Shown: in pieces, positions 13,101 to 23,900 of the stretch
Layout: each line of letters opens with the position of its first letter
How positions within the stretch are numbered: the stretch's first letter is position 1
Assembly: GCF_001949145.1 (NCBI RefSeq)
Contig: NW_019091384.1
Span: 1,953,781-2,017,780 of the forward strand
Direction: 5' to 3'
DNA length: 64,000 bases
DNA from: Acanthaster planci
Lineage: Eukaryota; Echinodermata; Asteroidea; Valvatida; Acanthasteridae
The notes under the pieces: model-generated
The model's database searches: none
What the model was told of the DNA's origin: nothing
Seen by the model: the letters and a program-made list of their open reading frames with translations, nothing else
Made by a program: the position numbers and the translations under genes

Positions 13101-14959
13101 TATATTTTGGAAATTGTGAGATAAACACGAAACCTGGAGCAGATACAGTCTAACAGGAATGCCGAGATGTACCTATACTTGTGACGTCACTATGACGTAA
13201 TTAAAAATTAAATGGAGAATTACAAGCTGTTAATCTCAAATACAGAATTGGTTTTAGCAACAATTTTTTTATGATAAACGAACGCAGCCTTCCGTTTTGC
13301 AATCCGGTGCGCGAAGCCTTGGCAAGATTCTGGTTTTCAGGCACACAAAAACAAGTCATGCAGCAATAAAGAAATATAACAACATAAGGAAAGCAGCTGT
13401 CCATTAATTCAAAATTTTAGAAGTGGTTCATGGAAAACATAAAACAAGGGATGATGATATTTCATTAAAATGGCGTCCTTTAGAGGCTCCTAAAGAATGT
13501 TTTATTTTTAATATTGGAAATTTGTGGCAAGACTAATATCAATGCTTACCGCACAAGAGCGAAATACTTGAGCAGTTTAAAAATGATCCCGTCATCAGTG
13601 TGGAGGTATATGCTGAAGGGTTTGGGATCATCCAAATACTGAATGAATGCTCTTATTTCTCTGGGACGGATCCAGGAATCTGTGATTGTTATAGACAAGC
13701 AGACACATAGCTATTGCTTTCCACTGTCACTGTGCAAATAGCCCCTTACAGGCCATATGTCATATTTTTATTGTAACCATTATAATTGCTATTTCATTTA
13801 TTGATTCTTTTTATGTGTGTCTCCAAATGCTGATGATCCCCTCCCCCTCCATCTGCGCATGCTCATTAACCCTAACAGTGGATTAGTGTAAACATTGCAT
13901 AGAGCTGAAGGATTAAAACCCACAAGCATGTTCCTTCTGGGATAGAACCAGTACTTGCAAATAGACCCCAGGATGGAGAAGTTCGAGATCAACAACCAGT
14001 CCAGCATCCCGGGCCGGTAGCCGGGCCGGTAGCCAGGCCGGTATGAAAGGGGTTTTTGCAACAGGGCGAGCTTACCGGGGGGCCCTTTTCAAACCGGGTC
14101 TAAAATGGTCGCCGGCGCTTATGTGAATTTAAGTCCATTGTCATCGGACTAGACCTTGCTTTTGATCGAAATGGGAAACAATGAATCACGAGTTGAGCCA
14201 AATTCTGAAAAAAATCGACTTGCATAGGACTCGAAACTGTACACGATCTCGAACTGTGAAAGGTATGAGTTCCCCGACAACAGCGGAAAGGGGCTTGACT
14301 AGCAACTGAATCGCCACTGTCTGAATAAACCCTTGATTGCCTCCAATAGGAGTTTCAAAGCTACAGCTTGACCGCTTGACATTTTCTCCTGAATTGATGC
14401 TTACCGTTACGGCGGTTTTGGCTGCATTTTTCCTGTGATTTTTCGACTACACACAACGAACGACGACACGTGCAACAAACAAAGGAACGCACCGAACAAT
14501 GTAATACAAGAGAGGGGTGCGGCCAACGCCCAAAATGTGTAGAATTCCAAATTTTGCTTGGTCGGCATTGGACGTAACTAAAATGCGATTTCTTGATTGA
14601 TCAAAGGCTTTGTTTGATGCATGTGTCGTCGTTCGTTGTGTGTAGTCGAAAAATCACAGGAAAAATGCAGCCAAAACCACCGTAACGGTAAGTATCAATT
14701 CAGGAGAAAATGTCAAGTGGTCAAGTTGTAGCTTTGAGGCGTCTAAAACTTGGAAAGATGTCATCCATCCTATGGACATAGGGACATAAAAGCAATGCAA
14801 GGAGAGGCATGGTTAATTTGGGGTGGGAAAAGAGAAAGGAGAGTTACCTTTCTTCACACGCAGACTTCTGGAGTTCATATTCCAAAACAGTCCCAGTGTG
14901 AGTAGAATGATGAGGGCTGACAAACGGGGAACTAGGCGCCTTTTACGGCGGGGCGTCAT
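10147..14959 (-). CDS. Membrane-anchored UDP-galactopyranose mutase-like / DUF3431 fusion, copy 2 (most canonical)
   Basis: Exons 14959-14848 and 12383-10147 are joined by a phase-1 GT-AG intron and give 782 residues. Exon 1 supplies a cytosolic tail (MTPRRKRRLVPRL) and a membrane helix. The stem has NAT and NQS sequons, fitting a lumenal body. The UGM domain spans about 85-570. By my recalled Aspergillus fumigatus UGM numbering it keeps H63 (H142), F66 (F145), Y104 (Y185), Q107 (Q188), N163, W167 and R182 (R262). It also keeps Y317 (Y411), R327 (R421), Y419 (Y494), R447 (R522), Y453 (Y528) and N457 (N532). The DUF3431 domain runs from about 576 to 782 with LPNVGRESHTYLHHI and HYLERLWYHFF. 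Of the four copies this is the likeliest active UGM. The large open frame continues upstream into the intron to 12618, but the CAG acceptor at 12384 marks the true exon start. Confidence 0.92.
13036..13125 (+). repeat. Tandem duplication, 39-bp core with 51-bp period
   Basis: The block TCATACCATCTGCCTATATT continuing through TTGTGAGATAAA occurs at 13036-13074 and again at 13087-13125. The two cores are identical, and the 12-base spacer is GTTGTTTTGAAA. Confidence 0.9.
14355..14737. mobile_element. Foldback/MITE-like element with ~130-bp inverted arms
   Basis: The left arm, 14355-14483, is an imperfect reverse complement of 14608-14737. Paired landmarks are CCGTTACGGCGGTTTTGGCT against AGCCAAAACCACCGTAACGG, and TCGACTACACACAACGAACG against CGTTCGTTGTGTGTAGTCGA. 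The loop is about 124 bases and I see no open frame of note. Long arms without a coding core suggest a non-autonomous foldback DNA element in the intron of copy 2, just inside exon 1. Confidence 0.85.
14848..14959 (-). CDS. Exon 1 of UGM copy 2: signal anchor
   Basis: This exon is 112 bases long, exactly as in copies 3 and 4, and encodes 37 residues plus one base. It has MTPRRKRRL, a hydrophobic helix, FWNMNSRSLR, and then AAGAAAG|GTAACTC as the donor. The chosen ATG at 14959 aligns with the starts of copies 3 and 4. An upstream in-frame ATG at 15028 would add 23 residues. The homologous upstream frame is out of frame in copies 3 and 4, so the shorter form is preferred. Confidence 0.82.
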
Positions 14960-15104
14960 GCTGCATTGATGGTCAGGATTGCGTGGTGTTTCTTCAGGAG
15001 CAGGTGAACACAGAACCTGGTCGGTCATACCTGCCTACGGCACCACACTCACCGCGGTATTCAGCGTCAATGGAAATTTTGAGGGCGCAAGAGCTGAACG
15101 CTTG

Positions 15105-15116
15105 TGCGCATGCGCA
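15105..15116. promoter_or_regulatory. NRF1-like palindrome upstream of UGM copy 2
   Basis: TGCGCATGCGCA is a perfect 12-base palindrome matching the NRF1 consensus. It lies about 146 bases upstream of the copy 2 start codon. A ten-base version of the motif occurs at nearly the same distance upstream of copies 3 and 4, which supports a promoter role. Confidence 0.55.
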
Positions 15117-17962
15117 AGATTTAAGGCGCGATCACAGGGGCGGTTTTGTTAGCGACTATTTTCATTACAAGAAGTACCTGTACCGCGGCCCTGAAAGCAA
15201 GGGTGTAAATCCTAGGTTAATGGGGGAATTATATTTCACCTACTTTTTGATGGGGATGGGTTAATGATTAAGGTGGATTATGAAGAATTTTTCGGATTTC
15301 CCAAGAACCAAAATGTATTCCATCGCACTCAGAAAAGGAGAACAAGCAAAAGAGCCATACATATGCCGTTTTGAAGTAACATTACTGAGGAACGTAACAT
15401 ATTACTACAGATGTACATTAGTATCGAAAACACCGCGTCTATATAGTGTCTATATAGTGTCATATAGTGTCGTTTTTCAAATTTCTATGGCTAGACAAAT
15501 CATATCCCCCCACGCAATTCCCCTTCCCCACCCCACCATCAATTTTTACGCCACTTTTTGTGACTGCATCACTGCCAAAGTTTAGAACCAAACCCTGTTT
15601 ACGACCTTGATTTCTCCCTGGGGTCCTGCGGTAAAACGTGCGTTTTAGCCTAAATGTAGATGTGCCATATGTAATTATCCTGCCTATGTTATCCGGGGTC
15701 AATTTGTCAATTCGTCGCTAAAATGAGTTTCAGTGCTGAAACGGGGAAAACGATATGCCCATTTATGAATTCAGTGAACAGGTAAAACCCTATTCTTGGT
15801 CCATGGCGTAAATGAATATGGATGATTTTTTTAGTGTCAGTAACTTTTAATTTGGATTGCCCCAATACAGGGTGTCCCAGAAAAAAAAACAAGGAAAGGG
15901 GTTAATATGCCCAAACCATAAGTATGATTATAATGTATAAGGATCTCCGAAAAGTAGAAGCAGTATTCTTTCTAATGATACCTTGATGGTATCCCTCCCG
16001 TCATGCATGATGGAATACCATCCATACCATATGGCATCCGAACATAAACGGATAAACCAGTGAATGAGGTTGTCCTCTGTCATGCTTGTCCTGGATAAGA
16101 TATCAGGGGCACACCGATTATTTACACATTACGTAATTCACAGTTAATTATGCACCGACACCTCCCGCGTACCAAAGTCCATTCCTCCTGCAACTGGTTC
16201 CCCTTGGCTGTTCGACAAGTTGCTGTCGAACTGCAGCAACGTTTTCAGGAGTTCGCACTGTGCACCTCCTTCCCGAATGACCCTTATTCAAATTAAAGCT
16301 TGTCCCATGTTCTCCGTATTTGCGCACATTTTCCCAGATGGTGACTTTGCCAGTGGATCCCTATCAGAGAAGGCTTCCCTAAATGCAGCTTGGGTGGCTT
16401 GAAAGCTCGTTTTCAAGAAATTTCATCAAGACATTCACTCTTTGCTCTTCGGTAAGTGGCACCATGTTGCATACTTGCTGTCCTGCCTCGAACACTTTTC
16501 AACACTGCACTGGACTCCCCTGGGGCAAGTCAACACATTTAAACCAGATTATTGCATAACTTGAAAGTGACAAAAGGCAATCTTCCCTCATTATTATAAC
16601 ATTTTGTTGTCACTTTCAACCAGGACAAGCATGACAGAGGACAACCTAATTCACTGGTTTATCCAAAGTATTACAACTGAGTCCCGATGACCCATTTTCA
16701 AAACAATGGTGTTCAGTGACTGTCATGCATGACAGGAGGGATACCATCAAGGTATCATTAGAAAGAACTCTTTCTCAAAAAACAGTCTAAAGGATCTTTT
16801 AATCATAGAGTTTACCTTCCTAAGTAGACCGAGGAAGCTGTACTTTTTCTAATTTTTTTGTTCCCAGGATTCAATTGTGTGAAATGCGTGGTGCCGGACC
16901 ATTTGGGTTCCAACCTAACTTTCATTCTCAGATGTGACTCAAAATATTGGATGTAATTCATCGTAATTTTTTTATATTCTGAACCAAAACTGAGAAGAAT
17001 TTGTAAAACTTAGACTTTTATTTTGTCGCTGTCATCATTATTGTCAAGTTACCATTAAAAAGCTTCATATATTGGAAAATTAGCAACCAAACTTTAGATT
17101 TGACAAACAAAATCCACACACAATTTACATAATGTCCACGTTTTAGGACATCTGGGGAATTCATGTGACTGAAACAACACAGCGGATGCTCCCTCCTTCA
17201 CCCTCCTTCCCTCTCTGTGATTTGAAAAGCACTGTTGGAGTATTTATTTCCAGACTTCAATTCACAGCCTGCTCTAAATCTCACCTCTCGTAAGTCCTAT
17301 AAGCAACAAGATTCATCGTCACACTGTACACAAGGCAATGCATCGGGCAATGGAGGTTGCAAGCAAGGCTAGGGGGGTTCCCCAGGGAGGGGCTGAAAAC
17401 ACATTTAGGGAAAAAGACAGCGAAATGAGATCATCGTCATTTCAAAAAAATCAAAATTGCCCCCATCCCTTTTTTCGCTGAGTGCTTTGCCACCCTGGAA
17501 ATTGCCCGCCTCCCCGAAAAATTCGTTTGCAATGCCCATGCTTCAGGCGTGTCCTAACTTGTCGATTACTCTTTCGACAGTATCTTTCTTCATACGTTTT
17601 TCCTGTAATATTTTATTTTATCGAATCCGACATAACGTTCTCGCAAATCCCCAATTTACCCTCGGTCAGCTCTGAATGTTCATCAGATGTGCCCCGTACA
17701 CGCAGTCCGACACTTATGAAATCATGAGCTATAATAACAAACCCATGTCGGATTTAATTCAGATTACCCCAGTGTACTCAATAAATAAAAAATGGGCTGT
17801 GGGATGGTGCAAAAAAAGCTCGACGCTCATAGTGTATAGAGGCTTTGCGTGGTAGCCATCTTCATGGGCAGTTCAGTTCTTTTGTTTCACAGTGAGGCCT
17901 CCTTTGTTAATACCCAGTGGAACAAAAGCACTAGCCTGCAAACACTCTATTGTAGCGATTGA
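15117..17962. other. Intergenic DNA between UGM copies 2 and 3
   Basis: Upstream of copy 2 there is a short TATATAGTGTC tandem (about 15437-15470). The middle holds a DNA transposon (15872-16870, listed separately). The remainder up to the copy 3 stop shows no supportable gene; open frames near 17.46-17.73 kb have no recognisable similarity. Confidence 0.5.
15872..16870 (-). mobile_element. Decayed mariner/Tc1-like DNA transposon with long inverted repeats
   Basis: Long terminal inverted repeats flank a core of about 520 bases. TTTCTAATGATACCTTGATG near 15970 pairs with its complement near 16745. CAGTGAATGAGGTTGTCCTC near 16055 pairs with GAGGACAACCTAATTCACTG near 16640. On the minus strand the core encodes broken pieces of a helix-turn-helix transposase N-terminus. 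These include LTEEQRVNVLMKFLENE and NKGHSGRRCTVRTPENVAAV, typical of the DUF4817 region of mariner-related elements. Stops and frameshifts interrupt it and no catalytic DDE part is seen, so it is non-autonomous. The outer ends are approximate. Confidence 0.75.
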
Positions 17963-20900
17963 TCAAATGTCATTTGATGGTTTATCGCGGCCTACAAAGA
18001 AATGATACCACAATCGCTCTAGGTAATGACTCTCCTCCTGATTGGAATATTTGCTGACATAGGCTAGAGCCTTCTGATAGAATTTTAGAGGGTGTCTTAG
18101 AATCTGTCCCCGGGTTACACCGAAGCAGCCATTTCTACAGGATTCAATGCCATCGCTGGGTGGTGGGTGACCATACAGATTTCTGTACACCTGTCCAAAA
18201 GTCTCGTTGGAAATTTGCAGTGGGTTTGTTTTAAAATGCTCTAAATATTTCGGGGGGAATTTGATGTTCCCCCACTGTCTGTAAGTTCCAGGTACCTTCA
18301 CACAAGGAATACCCTTCTTGGCAGAACGCAGGAACTCCAGTGGATTTTTGAAACATCTGCCTCTCAAGGAATCCCCTTGAGCAAAAACAGTAATATCTGC
18401 AAGCCGCTCGTAGAATGTGGTGATGTGATACAGGTATGCGTGAGGTTCGCGCCCGACATTCTCGAGTCGTTCCCACCCGTAAACCTGGAAGGGCGGTCCT
18501 AGGTCGTTCCCTTGATGGTACACAAGGGTGTGACTGGCGTATGGTCTCAGCCAATCGAGATTCTCCCTGTAGTGAGCGATAACGATCTCGTAGTCTAGAG
18601 GGAAGACACGGTCCGTATTTTTCTTAGAGTTGACAAGATCAGGATAGGGATACGTCATTTCTGGAATGTCGTATACGAAGTCGTCCACAGCCTCGACCCC
18701 TTGCATAAAGGATTGGTCTTGGTTTCCCACCTCGTATTTCCAACCTCCAAACCGTCCACGGGAATAGATGTCCTTTCTTTTTAGCCAAGGTTGTATCGTG
18801 TCAAGGATCACGTCCCTCTCACGTGAAGGCAAGGGATACCCATGCTCCAAGCGGCGGTAGTACTTGGAGACTACCATGTCCGCAGATATAAACCCGTACA
18901 AGACTAATGCTCGCATGGATTCCTTGATCAAGTTCTCTTCACTCCAATACTTTGGCTTGAACTTTAAATTTTTTTCTGGTTCTACTATTTCGCAAATAAG
19001 CGACCAATAAGCTCCTGGTTTAGGCACATGATCATCTGAAAAATTGGAGAACATTGTCACGCGGTAGAAGGGAGAATCTGAATCTGGGAAGTACACCCAA
19101 GATTTATTAGCCAAGGTCTTCGGTATTCGACCAATGAGTCCAACGCCTACGATATGAGTGTGAGTGTATACCAGATGGGATGCTAGCTCTTGCATCTGCC
19201 CTAAAGACATATCACTGCTTTGTAGATATGACACGAAGACATCTAAAGGGACTGTGGATATTAGTATGTCGTATTCCATGTCGCGGTGAAATTTCACATC
19301 TAGGCCAGTTTCAACAGTAATTTTTTTGTTGTCAATATCTACACCTGTTACCTTTTCATGGAATCTGAACCAGCGCCATGGAAGCTGTCTAGCAACCGAC
19401 TCCCAAATTGCACCCGTCCCATTGTATTTGGGAAAGCGGAAGATAAGGCTGTCTCCCCACTCGGTGTTCACATTATCTAGCTCTTTAATCTTGGTCTTGG
19501 TCTCCGCCATTTCTGGTACCACAACCTGCTCACTAACCCAAGCTGAGTTGAGTTCCCTAGGTTCGACAGTCCAGAATTTCCGATTGTATTTCCTCATAAA
19601 CGCAGCGGCAAGACCCACTCCGAATTTTTGAGGCAGTCTCTCGTCAAAATTCATGGATTTGTTGGCGAGGTCACCTTCAGCACTCTCGCCTGATCCTCTG
19701 TGACTTCCCTGCTGATCTCCTTTATGCATTTTGTGGATGTTTTTTTCAATTGGAAAACGAATAAATCTCCTCTTCTTGTCATATCCTTTCATGAAGGCAA
19801 AGGACGCCCTGCTCTGATAGTTCCACTCGGGGACCGCCATGTTGAGGACTCGGTCAAAGTAGGTGTAATGGGAGGAGACGACGTGAAAACCGGCGTCCCA
19901 GAGAAAGCCTTGACCGTCCCTCACAGACGAGGCTGGGCCTCCTGGTTTGTCTGACTCTTCCAAGATGCTGATGACTGTTCTGTCTGCTTGATCGAGATCT
20001 TGGAGTCTTCGAGCAGCGCCGAGAGCGGCAGGTCCGGAGCCAATGATGACGACTCTGAGCTTTCCTGGTTCTTCCTCAGTCGATGCAGCATCTCCAGGCG
20101 AGATGGATTGATTGTCTTGGACGATTCTCCCGATATTTTTAGGAAATTCCTGAAGTGTTGTAACAAAGTCAACATCTGTTTTGGAAACGAAAGACATAAC
20201 AATCATAGGTTTGTCCTTCTGTTTTTAAACTTTTTATTCCAATTCACTAACACGAATATTCAAATTCGTGGAAGACGAATTTGACTTTGAATTGGGAAAA
20301 CCAAGTTAGCCATTTAACATTCAATTGCAAAGGTTGGTGGACATATTTGAAGACCTTGTCGAGAAAACCTTTGTCTAACCTGTTGTTAATTGAACTTATT
20401 CGGAAATCAAATTAATTTGCATCATTACTTTTATACGGTTTGAATTATTCTTGTGATTGCTTCAGTTTCTTTATAATCATCAAAGTAGATTAAAGGCAAA
20501 GGTGAAACACTTTCCAACTCCAGTAATATCAAAATGCTTTAGATAAGAAATAAATTAAAAAGGGAAAATATGAAGAAAATGAAAAGTCAGAGACTATTTG
20601 GGGGGGGTTCCTTTGTTACTTCCGTGTGCTTGTAGGAGTCAAGCGAGATACCAAGAAAAGAAAATATCTTCATGAACTCCGACGAAAAAATATACGTAGA
20701 CACAGCGGAACATGGTTTTCCCATGCCCGTGTATGTGAAAATTCAGGTTGCATGTACGTGTAATTAGATACTTATTGTCAGTATATGTGAAGTTTGGTAT
20801 TATCGACTGAATTTCACGGTCACGCGCGCCAGCCCGGGGGAAAGGTTTACGATTTTGAATAAACTACATCGGGAAAAACGGACGCTGCGCGAGAACTGTA

Positions 20901-23900
20901 GGTACATGTCCGATTTCTACAAAACCTCCTGAAGGCTCAGCACGTAAAAAAATGCACTGCGGCGATATCAGAGTAGGGCAGATTCTATCCGACCCTGGCT
21001 CTTTCATAGGCCGTCAGCTGAGACTAAGAAACAGGCTGTAAAAGCGAGTTCCGTTCAAGCAACGCTGGGAATACTTTTTGAATACATAAATGCGAGGTTC
21101 TGTACATCCCAAATGTTATGCCAAAAGTTCTCGCAAAAATTCTCCAATTTTTTAGTAATTCCATCTCAATGTTTGCCATAGTCTTGTATGCTATAATGCA
21201 CAATGCATGTACATGTATGCACTTCTAAGGCTTTGTTTGGGCAATTCTAACTTTAGAATTAGAGAACTACGATTCTGTCAAACCTTCAATATTATAAATT
21301 TTAATTTATATTATGAATATATATGACAAATTAAGAAAAGACTGCACAGGATTTTTGTCAGGTGACACCACAGAAAGACTTTATTAGCTCTTTCTTAAAA
21401 GAGTTTTGATCTGGTAGACACCACCACTACTCTTCGGGTCTCTTCATGATCTGGCTTTTTAGAATAAAAAAATAAAGTGCAAAAGGGGAGTTAATTAGTT
21501 TTGCACAGTACAGATACCGGGGGCTATGATATCTAAAACTGGAAATGAAAATGTAATAAATTGCAGACAGCAGGGGAAATACATGTACGGAACTTCACTT
21601 AATGTACTCAGAATGTGATTATGATTTAGGGGCCCACTTTTTTAGAGCCAATTATTTTGTGTTCAACGTGGCTTCCAATCCCAAATCAAATGACTATAAT
21701 TCAGACTTAGTGTAATTATGTGACACGGGCTGTACGATTATGAAACAAGGCATTTAGAAAAAAAATTCCCCAAACGGTTAATCTCACTGTATTCAATTAA
21801 TTAAGAAAACAGCACATTTGATTTAGATGTAATGCTATTTTTTTTTTAAATAACATGGCATGATGCAAAGGTGAAGGAGACAACTCTAAAGAACAGGGGA
21901 GCTACGAAATCTTGATGTTTTGTGCTTCCTTGAAAATACAACACTGAAGAGGGCTGCGAATTGGAACCCTGGAGCATTATTTCATTACTATCCACCAAAA
22001 TCATCAAGTACAGTGTTATCCTGACATGTAACAGCGTATGAAGAGGTGTGAGCATCCGTACCAGTTTCCAACTCAGACGTATCGGTTCATGAATCATTCT
22101 CTGAAGTTTCCAGAGATACGGCCACACTTCTTGATGACAATGTGGAGGAGTTGATAATCTCACGCTTGTTTGTTCATAAAGGCTTGTGGAAGCAGAGCTC
22201 AGGATATAAGCCAGTACTTCAGCTTGTCACTTCTGTATTAGAAGAAATAGTTAAAATTAGATGGTTGAATATTTGACGAAAACAAGAGTTACTATGGCAG
22301 GACTGGAGCAGAAGAAAGAGTGAATTTATGAGATAGATCATGCACATGATCCTTCAACAGGTCATTTTACTTTCCATTATTGATGTACATGTATAAATAT
22401 ACTTAGCTTGAGTGTAGGCATCACAGACTGCCTATNNNNNNNNNNNNNNNNNNNNNNNNNNNNNNNNNNNNNNNNNNNNNNNNNNNNNNNNNNNNNNNNN
22501 NNNNNNNNNNNNNNNNNNNNNNNNNNNNNNNNNNNNNNNNNNNNNNNNNNNNNNNNNNNNNNNNNNNNNNNNNNNNNNNNNNNNNNNNNNNNNNNNNNNN
22601 NNNNNNNNNNNNNNNNNNNNNNNNNNNNNNNNNNNNNNNNNNNNNNNNNNNNNNNNNNNNNNNNNNNNNNNNNNNNNNNNNNNNNNNNNNNNNNNNNNNN
22701 NNNNNNNNNNNNNNNNNNNNNNNNNNNNNNNNNNNNNNNNNNNNNNNNNNNNNNNNNNNNNNNNNNNNNNNNNNNNNNNNNNNNNNNNNNNNNNNNNNNN
22801 NNNNNNNNNNNNNNNNNNNNNNNNNNNNNNNNNNNNNNNNNNNNNNNNNNNNNNNNNNNNNNNNNNNNNNNNNNNNNNNNNNNNNNNNNNNNNNNNNNNN
22901 NNNNNNNNNNNNNNNNNNNNNNNNNNNNNNNNNNNNNNNNNNNNNNNNNNNNNNNNNNNNNNNAGACTGGCTATGCAACACCTTCTCTTCACAGACTGCC
23001 CATGCAACACCTTCTCTTCACAGACTGCCCATGCAACACCTTCTCTTCACAGCCTGCACATGCAACACCTTCTCTCTTCACAGACTGCCTATGCAACACC
23101 TTCTCTTTCCAAATGCAATGTTTATAGTTGTTGATCTGAACATTTAATAAAGAGTTAATTTTGTAAGCACTGGACAATTTGGATAACTGTCTACCAACCA
23201 TACCGGTGCGATTGAAGGTCCCGTCATGCCTCTTAATCACTGTCACGAACAGTTGATCAATCTTCGACATACTCATGATTTCCTGGCCATCAATCACTAT
23301 CTCTGTTGAACATCTTGTAGCCCTCTTGGTGCTCCATCTGAAGTTCACTCCTTTAATACAATCATACAGTAAACAACACTTTTAATACCGGTCACTTCAT
23401 CCTAACAGATCTTCCCATTACACTCCGTTGAACCTATCTTGAAAAAATGGAAGTGGAAAAATAAGACGGGGTGACTTGGCCTTACTGTGGAATTATGCTT
23501 GTACAATTCATTGAGTCAGAATGGTAATTTGATATGCGGGCACTTACTTGCAACTCTGCAGAATGCCCTGCACAAAAGATAACTACGAGTAAAACAAGTT
23601 TTGCCTGTACGTACTTCAACTTGCCAATATTTAAAGGTTTGGATAGAATTGATATGAGCCAACAGTTATAAAACAGTGTCTGACTACGTTGACATGCAAA
23701 TGAGGATACCACAGCACAATTGGAGCTGGAACAAGTGCTGGCTTCCAATCATCACAAATGGTGGCTTTAATCAGAGTTTTAAATGAAATATACAACAAAT
23801 CATTTCCCTAATAATTGTCAGCATTATTTACCATTACCTATGAACAAAATCTTCATATTTAAAAGGAGCCAAAAATGATGATAGATGCCAATGAAAGACA

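Larger units (their letters stand above)
12384..14847 (-). other. Intron of UGM copy 2
   Basis: This 2.5-kb GT-AG intron ends in a polypyrimidine stretch and ACAAACAG. It contains a 39-bp block duplicated with a 51-bp period (13036-13125) and a large foldback element (14355-14737), listed separately. No other gene is visible. Confidence 0.75.

Noticed and set aside
20176-20206. Start of copy 3 at the ATG at 20206 within the long frame
   Set aside because: The sequence is the intron's pyrimidine tract and acceptor (TTTCCAAAACAG). The exon begins at 20175 as in copies 2 and 4.
22964-23108. CRISPR-like array
   Set aside because: The 29-bp units are directly adjacent with no unique spacers, and the genome is eukaryotic. 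It is a minisatellite.
22408-23127. Long open frames across the N run
   Set aside because: They consist of unknown residues translated from the assembly gap and flanking minisatellite.
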